64,000 nt of DNA from Cordia subcordata (GCA_028554755.1 JAPTOF010000006.1:4024501-4088500); one strand, 5' to 3'; shown: positions 1 through 18,368, numbered from the stretch's first letter. Numbers and translations: made by a program. Notes: generated from the sequence alone by a model not told the origin.

Positions 1-1572
1 CACAACCCTCCCGCTTCCTTTCTCCTTTTGCACAAAAAGCAACCTTATAAAAATAATTAACTAGATGTAAGAACTCTATATCCTGCATAGAACAGTTTAG
101 GGGAAACCTGCTCAATGATTTCATGACTCTTAAGGTTTCTTGCAAATCCACCTTCGCCAGTGGCACAAAAGGAGCAGCGCAATGGGCAGCCCACCTGGAT
201 CATAATAGCAAGAGGAGGCAATGAATGCAATTATAACTATAATATGAAATTCATAAAACTGTGACATCTTCCAGGACAAAGTCAAGCATGCATTCAGGCT
301 GAAACTTACCTGCGAAGACACACACGCAGTCAGACGAATTGAACCATTATCATCTTCGACTGGGATTCCAACAGTTTCTACCAATCGATTATCCTCCAGC
401 TTTAGGAGTAACTGAAAGATCATTCAGGAGCACGGTAAACAAATATGAGAAATCTAACATCAGTTAATATCTGAAAGCAACATGTATCACAGTATTACTA
501 TATTGTGGACTGTAAAATTTCATTTTCCTACTCATTTTCTCACACATGAACACACTCAAGAAATCATTTTTTCTGAAATAGTTCTCCGACAGTGAGTGTA
601 TCTCGTGACAATATGCATGTCCTTCATTCTACTCCAAGAGAAATTTTAAGCAAGATATCCCAAAGCATCTATGTTGTCAAAAGTCAACCTCAATAGCACA
701 AGGATGATCAGACCAAAATTTCCTCAAGTCCACAATATTATGTGACTCTTCTAGTAAATTGAAGATACAACATATGCATATTCGAAACTAATCCACATGA
801 ACAAGCATAAACAACAAAAATCAAATAAATAAAATAAGATTTGTTCTAACACAACACCAAAAACTAAAAATCTCTTCACCTTAACAGTACCATCAGCTGC
901 TGTGACCGTCTTATATACCGGAGACCGCCTGACTCTCCATCCAGCTTCCTCTAATTCATTTCTGAACGCTAATGGCACTTCACAATTCAAAACAGACAAA
1001 AGCCAGAAAAACAAAAATCATAAGCATAAAACTATACAAACTTTAAACACAGAGGTACCAAAAGATCAAAATTCCGAACATAAAGGCAGCTCAGTGCACC
1101 AAGGCCCCTCTGTGCGCCATGCCTTGCATTTTACATATTACAAATCCTCACAGATATGCAATAAATTGAAAAATAAATTAAACAAACAAATATTATACCT
1201 CACCTTGAGAAAAATCATGAATTTCTTTAACCTTCCTCTTGTACAAAAGGTGGTGCAATTGCTTGCCCCTGTACTTTTCCTGCGCAATTAAAACCCCAAA
1301 AAAATGTTAAAAATAAAATATCAAATAGGTAAAAAAGAAGGGGGAAAAAAAAAACAACATTTACAGACTTGGCCGAAGTCAATCGCCAGCTGCTGAAGTT
1401 CTTGTTCGGACATGCCGAGGAGCACGCGAGAGTCAACGTCGGACGACGATTGCTTCTTGCCGGGAGAAGGTAAAGCGACGGCGGAGGTGGCGGTGCTGGA
1501 GGCGACGGCTAGGGTACGGAGGCGCGTGGCACGTGCGAGGGGGAGGGTGCACACGTGTTGAAACAAAGCCAT
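1..1572 (-). CDS. Plastid RlmN-like radical SAM rRNA methyltransferase, 5' part (cut by window edge)
   Basis: The family methylates C2 of adenine in rRNA, and plant copies are usually plastid-targeted. Coding exons read on the minus strand are 1369-1572, 1204-1279, 881-977 (or 880), 310-411 and 108-194; the rest lies beyond base 1. The start is the ATG at 1572. The first 50 or so residues are rich in Ala, Ser, Arg and Thr, as in a chloroplast transit peptide, followed by [15 protein letters not shown], the family N-terminal helix. Exon 2 encodes [14 protein letters not shown]. Exon 5 carries the radical SAM cluster motif [11 protein letters not shown], whose three cysteines (CxxxCxxC) bind the 4Fe-4S cluster. 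Splice phases agree across the five exons. The family assignment is from sequence recognition and plastid location is inference. Confidence 0.88.
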
Positions 1573-1829
1573 TGGAGGAGTGTTAAGAGGAATGAGGAAG
1601 ATAACATAAAACCCTTTCTGGCTTTTGGCTTAAACCCTTCTCTGATGATGTTATCGTATCTCTTCTCTCTATAAAACGATGTCGTTTCTATCATTATCGC
1701 GATTTGTTTGTCAATATCCATTATGTACCAGAATAATTGAAAAAGTATCCATTAATTTACTCATTTCCAGAACTAATGAAAAGTTTCATTGGTATACCAG
1801 AATAAAATCTAGTTGTTTAGTCTAAATTA
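1573..1829. other. Upstream region of the RlmN-like gene
   Basis: Short AT-rich leader and promoter of the minus-strand gene. I see no distinct regulatory motif. Open frames here are antisense shadows. Confidence 0.3.
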
Positions 1830-2060
1830 GGGCCTATTTGGATTGGTTTATTTTCAGAAAAAAAATACTTTTTTTTTTCTGAAAAAGTTACAGTAAATTT
1901 ATAATAATTATTTGATTTGATTTTTAAAAAAAACTAAAATTTTGAAAAAAACTCAAATACAGCTTGTTTCAGAAACCAGAATTTTTAGCTTCTAAAAAAA
2001 AACTGTCTTTCAAAAGCTGTCAAAAAAGTGTTTTTGAAAAAAGCCAATTCAAACGAGCCC
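1830..2060. mobile_element. Tourist-like (PIF/Harbinger) MITE, 231 bp, copy 1
   Basis: The element begins GGGCCTATTTGGATTGG and ends CCAATTCAAACGAGCCC, which are inverted terminal repeats. It is flanked on both sides by TTA (1827-1829 and 2061-2063), the target duplication typical of PIF/Harbinger MITEs. The interior is A- and T-run rich and has no coding capacity. A second copy at 63169-63399 has the same length and the same TTA flanks. Confidence 0.82.
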
Positions 2061-2399
2061 TTAGTCCTGAAATTGAGAAAATTATATTATGAAACCTTAA
2101 CGATTTGCAAAATTAAATTTTGATTAAAAAAATTAGAAAATTACTTTTACACCCCACAAAATCATCTTTCAAATTTCCAAGTTAGTCCTAATATTTATTT
2201 TGATCTTCAAGATAGTCTCATAAAATGGCATTTATGTGTTCAGATGACCATTTCTTATAACTAGTAGAAAGTTACAGTTTGAACTATTTTTCCTTTTTTT
2301 TTTGGGTAAAAAGTATGACTATTTTGAACATCATGGTATACATAAAAAGTTACAGAACTTTTGAACAATTAAAGATTATTTTTAAAAATCTGAAAAAAA

Positions 2400-2837
2400 A
2401 ATATTAGGGATTAATTAGGAAATCTACTCTTACAAAATATTTCTAGTCCGCTAGAAGAAAATTATAATCCATCATAAGGTTATAATTAAAAGGGAAGTTC
2501 TACAAGTCCCTTTTTACCAGAAATCTTTATTTACAATATGGCTTGTGAATTATGTGAATATGTTCATTCATAGGAGTATGTGATAACTTGAAAATTTATG
2601 CGCATCTTTTTGAAAAATGTGTTATCACAAGAAATAATCAAAATTCTTATAGTAATGCATCTTGATATATTACATAATTGTCAAAAACATTATATACAAT
2701 ATAATAATTTTAAGCTTTGGATTAAACGATCAATTGTTGATAGTATTTTAGCCCGAAATGTTTGATATTTTTAACCTTAATTCAATCACAAAACAGGACC
2801 ATATCCATGGTGTGTGTTGAACTTGTACATCACCACT
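2400..2837. repeat. Duplicated 3' flank of the kinase gene
   Basis: Patches of this stretch match 4620-4900, the 3' flank of the intact kinase. Examples are the AGGAGTATGT block, the CTTATAGTAATG block and the AAAACAGGA..CATGGTGTGTGTT block near 2792-2820 and 4889-4915. The match shows that the tandem duplication included downstream sequence. There is no gene here. Confidence 0.55.
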
Positions 2838-3190
2838 ACTATGATCCAACTACTCAATACAACGATCTATTGGATCGTGTCTTTAGATGTTGTGATGCAA
2901 TCATATCACATCTCAACTGGGCATATATATTTTTAGGCTTTCACTGTTTCAGTCATATGTGTTTTCAAATACCGCTATACAATTATAACCCGTTCTTGTT
3001 CAATGGATACAAAACACTCGTACTTTAGCACCTGGTGCAATGGCTCCTGGTGTGATAGCGATAGCAAGCGGATTAACTTGGGGGTTGGTGATCATGTAGC
3101 AGTTGGTGGCAAAGTGGCTTTGTTAACTATTCCGTTAGGAACCGCGGATTTTTGGATACATCACATTCATGCATTTACGATTCATGTGAT
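2838..3190 (+). pseudogene. psaA: Nuclear plastid DNA insertion (NUPT): decayed psaA fragment
   Basis: Two plus-strand frames read as photosystem I apoprotein A1. The first (about 2838-2950) gives YNDLLDRVF and then [17 protein letters not shown]. After a break of phase, the second (about 2990-3190) gives [19 protein letters not shown] followed by [10 protein letters not shown]. About 60 bp of the normal gene appears deleted between them, near 2955-2970, and the frame changes. psaA belongs in the chloroplast genome, so this is a transferred fragment and not a gene. It lies in the 3' flank of the decayed kinase copy and is absent from the matching flank of the intact copy (4890-5200). Family identification is by recalled psaA protein sequence; confidence in identity is high. 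Confidence 0.9.
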
Positions 3191-3243
3191 GATCAGCATT
3201 AAGAGCTGTTGCAACAATAATTCCTCAGATTTTATAATACTTC

Positions 3244-4607
3244 ACAAAGCTATACAAGATGGCCTTGGATAAGAAATTAAGAATCAGCTTTGCCACTGCA
3301 AGATTCAACAAGGAATCCTTCGCGCCGGGTTATGTCCTGTGCTCTTCAGCCAGTGAGGATGACCAGAAGAACAACCCCAAAACCGTACACATGGCTCCTG
3401 GAAGTAAAATTGCCTCCAAGAGAACAGAAATGAAGGGGATTAGATGAAAAAATAAAAATTGCTCAACCGAGAAAATCTTTTCAAGTTACAAGTTATGCCT
3501 TAACGGGAGTGTAGATGTGATTATACATTTGAAACAACAAACATGGACATTTCATCTACTTTTTGACCTACACAAGTGCACATAACTTAGACGTCTACTC
3601 ATTGTTTTATGCTAGCTGCACTAGTTCTAGCTAATCTGATTCGGATTACAGGCTTTCACCATACACTGGTCCATCTTTGGCGAATCCAAAATCAGAATGT
3701 TTTGCGTTGTTATCCTGTTAGATCATAATTTAACATTTAGTACAAAAAGCACAGAGATTGGGTTGAGCTTCAAGAGACATAATGTTTGATAATTGGTTTA
3801 CATTTTGAGCATACCTCATCAAGCAAGATGTTGGATGGATTGAAAACACGAAATACAACTTCAGCTGCAGAGACGAAATACAACTTCAGCTGCAGAGGTG
3901 TGAAGATATGCAAAGACCGTTGGCTGCGCCGATCACAATCTTCATACAGATGTTCCAAGGTAGCGGTTGGAAGTAAGAACTTCCTGTTGGATGGAGAAAG
4001 AAGAGGCTTAGAGAAAAGTGATAAAAATGGTATGAAACTTTTACAAAACTAATGGACTTCGCAATTGATAATGCCAAGGACTCACCTCGGAACATATGAA
4101 CTTCCCAAGAGACGAATTCATGTACCTGCAATCTGTGATCATCCTCCAAACAGTATCCAATTAATTTCACAAGATTGGGGTGGTAAAGCTGCCCCAGATA
4201 ACAGTTTCTGTCTGTAATTCAGAGAGACAAGAAATTAATGAATTAGCTCATTTTCCGAATTTTTACTTCCGATGCCTACAGATATTTTTTAAAGGATAAC
4301 AAACCAGGAGAGCTGGAAAAATTGAATAGTGGCATTCATATTGTTAAGCTCATGGGGTTTCATTGCTTTGGAGTTTATGATTTTTCTGCGCGTGAAAAAT
4401 GTATGTGGTAATTCATACTCTGTCCAGCAATTAGAACTAAAATGCAGGTGTTGATTTGGTATATCCTCTGGAAAATCAAAGCGGCAAAGTTATACTCACC
4501 AGTCTCTTCACTGCAACAGCAATTCCTCGCCCGGGCTTGGCAGCTTTCTATGTTTTCTCATCTATCCAACCCTTAAATACACTGCCGAAACGACCTTTTC
4601 CCTTCCA
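3244..4607 (-). pseudogene. Decayed tandem copy of the RLCK-VII kinase gene
   Basis: Blocks match the exons of the intact gene at 5204-8034 in the same order and strand: exon 6 at 3244-3440 (about 250 bp deleted inside), exon 5 at about 3652-3712, exon 4 at about 3812-3985, exon 3 at about 4085-4215 and the 3' part of exon 2 at about 4496-4607. Exon 1 and the first half of exon 2 are missing. The normal stop is lost, exon 4 holds a 25 bp tandem duplication (3848-3872 and 3873-3897) that breaks the frame, and exon 2 has small deletions. Introns are retained, so the copy arose by DNA duplication and not by retroposition. Immediately upstream (4610-5200) lies the 3' flank of the intact gene, as expected of a tandem duplication with a breakpoint in exon 2. 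Confidence 0.88.
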
Positions 4608-5203
4608 TTAAAAATTATTTCAAAACTTCAAGAAAATATCAGGAATTAAGTAATGAAATCTACCCTTCAGATCTTGACTCACAAGTTGCCTTATAAATAT
4701 ATGAATATATTCTTTGCTAGCTAGGAGTATGTCTAGACAAAACTTGACAGATTACAGGCATCCTTTTGAAATTGTCTTCTGCTAAAAAAGAAAAAAAAAA
4801 TAAACGCTTATAGTAATGTATCTTTTCTATAATATATAATTTCTTTTTCGTAAAATTTCGAAGTTCTTTAACATTATTTCAATCGAAAAACAGGAGCATT
4901 TTCATGGTGTGTGTTATACATCACCTCCGGAAGCTGAACTGCATCAAGAGTTATGCAGTTTTCAGCACCATGATGATGCAACACAAGGTCCCAACTTTGT
5001 ATGTTTGGCTGCTCTAAAAACCAATGACATTGGTTCTCTCGGTTCATCTATCTACAAACTATTTTGTCGAAAACAACAAATAAATATAATAAATACAAAA
5101 GAATATGTGCATGTGTAATGATTAATCCGGACCTGCTCGGACATGTTGAAACAATAAATAAGTTTGACGACCCCTCTCTAACATTTCAAAAACTTATAAT
5201 AGT

Positions 5204-7938
5204 TTACAAAGCTATGGAAGATGGCCTTGGATAAGAACCAGCTTTTCTACTGGAAGCTTCATCGGGAGGCGTCCTATGCTGTCTTTCGACCACTTCAGCT
5301 TTTAAGCTTCCTGGATCATTTGATTGCAGAAGCTGTTCCCACGTTTTCACCACCTCATTCATGGTTGGCCTACTCTTTGGTGCCGGAGATAAGCATTTCA
5401 CTGCTAGCAATGCTGCTTTTATTACTTCCCTAGTTGAGTACTGGCCTTCAATCCGGGAATCCATTATGTGAAGAATTCTCCGTTTGCTGACCAGATAAGG
5501 CTTAGCCCAGTCAACAAGGTATTGCTCACCGTGGCGACGGTTTTTGTCCACTGCTCTTTTGCCGGTGAGAATTTCAAGAAGAACTACCCCGAAACTATAC
5601 ACATCGCTCCTGGAAGTTAAACGGCCTTCAATAGCACAGAATGGAAGGGGATTAGATGAAGAACTAATAATTGCTTAACCAAGAAATTATTTAAGTTACA
5701 AGGTATCCCTTAGCAGGAGAATACAACTGTGATTATATATTTGAAGCAACAAACATGGGCATATCTTTTAGGAAGGATCAACTTCAATACTCTGTGATTG
5801 AAATCTTAACATCCTGATTAGATAATCAGTCAGCTGAGAGAAGTGAAAAATCTAGACGAGATGCGGACCGAGTACCCTCATAGAAATCAAAGGTTGAACT
5901 AACAAAAGAGTCTAGGAGAAAAAGACTTTTTAGACGGTTTCAAAGTAATACAAGACAGATATAAATAGAAAAATAAACAACACAATATAGCAAGTTGTCA
6001 ACTGATCATCCAGTTTTCACCATCACTAAGTGTACTAAGAATGTTGATTTAGTTGGAGGAGAGTTGCACCAGATTAACTCGGAAAGCCTCCACAGACTCA
6101 TGTTTGCTTTCAGGCCAAACCATGAGATTGCAACAAGATCATGGACATTTTATTGTTTTTTGCCATACACAAGTGCACATAACTTGGCCATCTACTTATT
6201 GTTTTATGCTGCACGACGACTAGCTACTCCGATTTCTAGTACAGAAGCCTAGATGCAGAAACAAACTGACAAGGGCATCTACAATGCATTCAAATGAGAG
6301 AAAAACATACCAGTGGCTATATACTCTGGAGCTGCATAGCCATAAGTACCCATCACTCTTGTAGATACATGGCTTTTACCATCCACTGGTCCATCTTTGG
6401 CCAATCCAAAATCAGAAAGCTTTGCATTGTAATTCTGTTAGGCCATAATGGAACATTTAGTACAGAGATATGGTTGAACATCAAGAGATAAAATGTTTGA
6501 TAATTCATCTATATTGACCATACCACATCAAGCAAGATATTGGATGCCTTGAAATCACGATATATAACTTTAGCTTCAGGGCCGTGAAGATACGCAAGTC
6601 CCTTGGCTGCACCGAGAACAACCTTCATACGGAGGTTCCAAGATAGCGGTTGGAAGTAAGAATTTCCTGTTGGATGGAGAAAGAAGAGGCTTAGAGAAAG
6701 TAATAAAAATGGTATGAAACTTTTACAAAATAATGAACCTCATAACTGATAATGCCAAGGGCTCACTTTTGAACAGATGATCTTCCAAGCTGCCCCGAGG
6801 CATGAATTCGTATACCAGCAGTCTGTGCTCTTCCTCTAAACAATATCCAATTAATTTCACAAGATTGGGGTGATCAAGCTGCCCCAGGTAATTAATTTCT
6901 GTCTGTAGTTCAAAGGGGCAACAAATTAATGAAATAGCTCATTCCAAATTCTTACTTCTGATGCCTACGGGTACTTTTGGAAAAAAATAACAAATCAGGA
7001 GCTGGAAAAATTGAATAGTGGCATTCATATTTTTAAGCTATACTCACCAGCCATTCTCTGTGACCTTGGAAACTTTCTTGGTTCAGTTTCTTCACAGCAA
7101 TAACCAATCCTGTCCCAGGCCTGGTGGCTTTAAATGTTTTCTGATCAATCCACCCCTTAAACACACTGCCGAAACCACCTTCTCCCAACACGCTATCAGG
7201 ACGAAAGTTCCTGGTGGCCGCTTTCAATTCGTCAAAGCTAAAGCTCTTCACGTTTGATGATTCAAGAATGTCACTCTCACTCCTACGAGGGGTCTGCGAC
7301 ACTGAGGCAGAGGAAAGCCCACTACTTGTGTTTGTTCCTGTAAGAGAAATTTTCATTCATCATTACAGCGTTGCTTTATTTAGAATATGACAATTTATTG
7401 AAAGGCCGAGAGTGAGAATACTTCATTTGAGGGCTAAAACTGAAATACTATTGCTTGAAGAAATTAACCGTCAAGTTAGTTATAGCATTATTTACCCTCT
7501 CCACAACTATTCAACCTCAAAATCATTAACATGGATCCCATGTGTACCAAAAGATGGTTCTTTTTTTCTCGTATCATTATTACTTATAATAATCGTTAAG
7601 ATGTTTTCATCATGTCTCCTCGCGTTCAAGCTGAATTCGGTACTAAAACTTGACTAACTCATCCAAAAACTCAAGAAAAATGGAATTTGATGAAAATTTT
7701 CAAGTATGAAGTTTCATCTTGTTTCCAAAGCTTACCCTTTTATCTTCAATTTCAATTCCTAAGGAAATAGCCATCGCAGCTGTTGAATAAGCTCGATCAA
7801 AACAAACTGAAAACAGTGGACTCAAGACTAGGCTTTTCAGTTTTTGCATATTAAATACCAAAGATTTTCATATACAAGAGAACGAAACGAGTAAAAAAAG
7901 TAGAGTGATATCTAACGATGCTTGAATAGTTACTACAG

Positions 7939-7969
<31 letters not shown>

Positions 7970-8034
7970 GATGCTGAATTACCTGTATGAATAGGGCTCT
8001 GAGCCTTGATACGAGAACTGCAAAAAGACCCCAT
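5204..8034 (-). CDS. Receptor-like cytoplasmic kinase, subfamily VIIa (PBL/APK1b-like), six exons, 388 aa
   Basis: Predicted Ser/Thr kinase that acts at the plasma membrane downstream of receptor kinases; this role is known for the family and not shown here. Exons (minus strand): 7983-8034, 7048-7337, 6767-6902, 6524-6666, 6311-6434, 5204-5625; all phases agree. Exon 1 encodes [17 protein letters not shown], with Gly2 and Cys5 fitting N-myristoylation and palmitoylation. Kinase landmarks: GEGGFG loop at residues 69-74, ATP-binding Lys100, catalytic loop [10 protein letters not shown] with Asp197 (YRD in place of HRD is usual in this subfamily), DFG at 215-217, activation segment [14 protein letters not shown] ending at 244. 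The C-terminal 80 or so residues are Ser/Pro-rich. The donor after exon 4 could be GTGGTA or GTATGG; the second gives [13 protein letters not shown], which fits relatives. Intron 1 holds a (GT)n(TA)n microsatellite near 7941-7969. The exact PBL orthologue is not determined. Confidence 0.92.
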
Positions 8035-8604
8035 TTACTTGGCCACAAACTCAATATGATCAATCTGTATAGCTCTTTGCTGCAGAAATCTAATAATCTG
8101 CAAGTGAAACAGATAAAACTAAAAGAAATAGATGATCAAACTCAAAAGTCTGAACATGTAAGCATAAGCAAACACCAGAAGCTGCTTATAAGCCTTTGTG
8201 AAGAAAGAGAACTTTTGAAATTTTCTTTCTGCAACTTGTTCACACTTGAGTTATATATATGTATACGTTGTTGGGGGGTTGGTTCTTTTGGCTTCTTTGA
8301 CATAACGAGGAAAAGTCTCCGTGTTTGCATATGACTTCAGCCATTAGATTGGATTGGTCAAATGTATAAAGTTCCAAGGCAAAAACGGAACGGGTGCTAA
8401 GTGAGATTATTTTATTTGTGGGTTTTTTTTTCCCCATTAAGATAACGTTTTCGTGTTCTATTTATTCTTATGCTGGCGACGTTTGCGTTGGTTAATTAAA
8501 CTCTAATGTTTGACCAGAAAATTACATACGACTCAAAAGCCGACTGGAATTTTGAATGACCCCACCCAATTGAACATGTCTAACATATATATATATATAT
8601 ATAT

Positions 8605-8639
<35 letters not shown>

Positions 8640-9864
8640 TTTTATGTAGTAACAGGATCATTATAAGTAACTCTATTGTGTCTGTCATTGTAAAATTCAA
8701 TAGTTACACCTCATAGTCAACATTATACTTCTATTGGAAATGTATTAGAAAATATAAGCAGCACATGAAGTAAAAAATTTGTGCTCTTCTTTACCTCTAA
8801 AGGTAGGATGTGCTAGTGGGGCCGGCCCTGGATAATCCTCTTTTAGGGTTTTTGGTTTAGGTCGGTGTAATCATAGAATAATTTAATAAAATAAAAACAT
8901 TATTTAAAAAAAATTTACACATTATTTTTATTTGAATTATTAAGCTATTTTTGGGTAAATAAGCAAGTAGATTGTGCAGGACCAAAAGAGCAAGAAAGGA
9001 ACTTCATAGTTAAAACAGATACTGAGTGACGGTTTCCCTAGCCTACTCTGATTTAGATAGGACATTAACTCGCAACCAAACTACAGGTGAACTAATTTGA
9101 TTTTTTTTTTTCCTCTCTTTTTTTTGGCCATTGATCACACCGGAAAATCAAGAACTTTTCACCAGCACGCTAAAGAGACAGATTGGATAGGACATTTTGG
9201 CTAATAAACATTCGAGGTGTTGACTGTTGAATTAGATTTCATGTCTTCACCTATAGATATCATTTAATTCTTAGTTAATTTATTAAAATATACTACAATA
9301 TTTTCTTGTCCAGAAACTTTTGACATTCCTATCCACATGTGGGTTTGACTTTAGAAAAAGTTTGCAAGAGAGAAGTATTGCACAATTGTTGAAGTACGGC
9401 AATCAAAGGCGCCCTCCATGTTTGGTGTTTACTTTGACTCTCACTGTTCCTGCTCCTGGTGGTTCGGTTCTGCAACGGCGGTGCAAACACAATATTATGT
9501 TATACACGGGAATGGCGAAATTTCTTCGCCGGTTGAAAATAAGAGCTTCGACTTAAACAACCTACGAAAAGCTCAAGGAAGAAAGGCTAGAGTCGTATAC
9601 GTAGTAGTTGATATCAATATGAGGCAAAATTTTCAAAACAAAGTGTGCGAGGAAGAGAGAGATAAGTAGATAATCGAGGTTATGATGATGCGAGTGATGT
9701 GATGGAGAAAGAGAATATACCGTTACTACTACTGAAAGCTCGCTTAGCTAACAAAAAGTAAATATCGTTACGCTAAGACTCCCTATCATGGAAATCTTGC
9801 CCTGGGGAAATCAAGAATCAACTTATTCGCAAGACGGTGAGCTGCTTTTCCAAAGATTTTACTG
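8035..9864. other. Intergenic: kinase promoter, microsatellite and low-complexity DNA
   Basis: The first 300 bp or so are the leader and promoter of the minus-strand kinase. A compound (TA)n(TTTA)n microsatellite lies at 8585-8643. A 100 bp AT-rich block follows near 8870-8950. A weak coding-like stretch at 9418-9666 is discussed in findings. No other gene is evident. Confidence 0.4.
8585..8643. repeat. (TA)n(TTTA)n microsatellite
   Basis: About ten TA units are followed by about ten TTTA units. The short Tyr/Ile and Leu/Phe/Ile open frame across it is an artefact of the repeat. Confidence 0.9.
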
Positions 9865-10105
9865 CTACCAAAGTATATCTGCCAATAAGCACACACTAAG
9901 ACAACTCCAATAAACAATTAGCCGGGCCGGGGCCAGCGGGCATACAGATATAACAGTATGTTTCAAGTTTATTACTAGGTTGTAGCAAAGCCAAATGTCG
10001 CAAGAGTAGGAGGATTCTCTAATCCAAAATACTTGTGGAGGAAATGTTAAAAAAACCCCAATAGAAAACTTCGAAATATCACCGAGCAAAAGACTGACAC
10101 GGAGC
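9865..10105 (-). other. Probable 3' UTR of the TPI gene
   Basis: Sequence directly after the TPI stop. It has no coding features of its own on either strand. Confidence 0.4.
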
Positions 10106-16299
<6,194 letters not shown>

Positions 16300-16919
16300 C
16301 TTTGACAACGATCACGAAGATTGCTCGGCAAGAAAACGAGAGAGAAAAAAAATAAAAGTTTTTTTCTTTAAATTTGCTTTTCAGTGGCTAGTGTGAGGAC
16401 TTAATTATAGTGTAATTTTAGTGGTCGTTGCAAGGAAACTCAATAGTTTGTGGATCCTTGTGATTATTTAAATGACGATATTGACCCCATGGTGGTTTTT
16501 GTGTCGACGGAATATGCCAGACAATGGGATGGGAGCACTGAGTGGAGTGAGAATATTCGTGTGGCCGTGGGGACACAGGGGTGCTTTGGTCAATTCATCG
16601 AGTAAGGGTGACGGCCCACGGGTTTAGCGGTATCTTCCGAATAGGCGTGCGCTGCATTGCTTGGCGTCACGGTTTACAACAAAAAAGAAAAGTGAGTGGG
16701 GACGGTGGATTGGGTTCAGTTTCAAAGCAAAAGTCAATATCGTGAGAGGTTCCCACAATTTCCTAGTTACCGGACGTTTATATTTTATTTTTTATCAAAA
16801 AAAAAACATTTAGTTTTTCAATATTATCATAATATCCATGCATTAATTTATTTTTTAAAATTTCGTTGAATAATATCTCGTTTATATCAAATCATCAAAT
16901 GTTTAAAAAGGAACGGCTC
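16300..16919. other. TPI promoter and intergenic DNA
   Basis: Upstream region of the minus-strand TPI gene. No open frame of interest and no clear TATA element was identified. Confidence 0.35.
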
Positions 16920-17400
16920 ATCAACAAGTGACTGTTCTACGAGCAAGGCCCAGAAGATTCAGGAGTTACCTTTTGTTCAGTTTGCAATGATCTTAAAAAC
17001 ACACTTATAAAGCACATCGCATTAAGAAATGGGTCAAAGCTCGTGTACTTGTGATGGATTCTTGACCTCCGGAATTAGAGCAATGGTTTGTAGTATTTAA
17101 TTCTTTAAACATTTTACTCTGCACAAATTGATCTCACAGCCTCAAGAATATCATCCCCAGTGATTTCCCATGTTCTCGTGAAGGAAAAATAAAGTAAATT
17201 CATTAGAGCGTGGGCTTTCATCGTTCCCAATCGAAAAGATAGCATCTTTAATCGGCTTATCAGTTACTGGAATAATCAACGCATCTCCATCATCAATCTT
17301 TTTACCTAAGATGTTTTCAACCCCCGCTCCCCTTCCCCCAGAGAATAATTTCCAATATTGCCTCCACTTTCCAAAATTCCAACAAAATGCTCCACACTTA
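16920..17400 (-). pseudogene. LINE (L1-type) reverse transcriptase relic
   Basis: Minus-strand conceptual translation gives segments typical of plant LINE reverse transcriptase: PVTDKPIKDAIFSIGNDESP (about 17205-17270) and, further on, NPSQVHEL plus CDVLYKCVFKIIAN (about 16980-17060). In-frame stops and frame changes lie between and within the segments. The order matches the N-terminal RT region, so this is a truncated, dead copy. Its boundaries are uncertain. Confidence 0.72.
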
Positions 17401-17460
17401 TTATTGTCACTGGTAGGTAGATAACATATATCAAGGTGTATTTTGATAATGTTTACGTTC

Positions 17461-17592
17461 TGTATATGATTAGAATTTGTATTTGGTTAGGATAATTCTT
17501 GTAGACTTCTGTTTCTTTTAAATCTCTATTGTACTCCTCTATATAACATAATACAAAACACAAAGGCTTTTATGGAGCAAATATGTTTCCTA
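17461..17592 (+). repeat. Left long terminal repeat
   Basis: Aligns with 19699-19828 over its whole length with scattered substitutions. The primer-binding-like site begins within 3 bp of its end. Confidence 0.7.
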
Positions 17593-17773
17593 AATTGTAT
17601 CAAAGCCCAGGTTATAGCTAGTTATATTTGTCCGCGTAAAGCCTAGGTTATGGCAAGTTATATTTGTCAAATTGTATCAAAGCCCAAGTTATAGCTAGTT
17701 ATATTTGTCCATGTAAAGCCCAGGTTATGGCAAGTTATATTTGTCCGTGTGACGTTTTAATTTGCCTACCCTT

Positions 17774-18368
17774 CATTCAATTCTTCATCCACATGTGACG
17801 TTTTAATGCGATAACGTGAGTACAATTTACATGGCATGTAATCCTATCATCCATTCAATTCTTCATTTATATGTGACGTTTTAATGCGATGATGTGAGTA
17901 TAATTCACATGGCATCTAATCTTATCGTCCATTCAATTCTTCATCCATGTGTAACGTTTTAATGTCATCCAATCAATTCTTCATCCACCTGTGATGTTCT
18001 ATTGCGATAATATGAGTATAATTCACATGGCATCTAATCCCATCATCCATTCAACTCTTCACGTCCATTCAATTCTTCATTTACTGTCATCCATTCAACT
18101 CTTCATCCACGTGTGACATTTTAATGCGATAATATGAGTATAATTCACATGGCATCGAATCCTATCATCCATTCAATTATTCATCCACGTGTAATGTTTT
18201 AATGTCATTCATTCAATTATACATCCACGTATGACGTTTTAATGCGATAATGTGAGTATAATTCACATGGCATCTAATCCCATCATCCATTCAACTCTTC
18301 ATCCACGTGTGACTTTTCAATGCGATGATGTGAGTACGATTTACATGGCATCTAATCCTATCATCCAT
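17774..18368 (+). repeat. 78 bp minisatellite
   Basis: Units begin CATTCAATTCTTCATCCA and contain the GTTTTAATGCGAT block and a CACATGGCAT block. Full units start at 17774, 17852 and 17970; shortened units of about 40 bp lie between (for example at 17930). About ten complete or partial units run to 18368. Confidence 0.85.

Noticed and set aside
3003..3272. 89-codon plus-strand frame as a small protein gene
   Set aside because: It is the second half of the psaA plastid fragment read through its end into the kinase relic.
17774..18368. Regular repeats as a CRISPR array
   Set aside because: The 78 bp units are contiguous copies without unique spacers, and the window is nuclear plant DNA.
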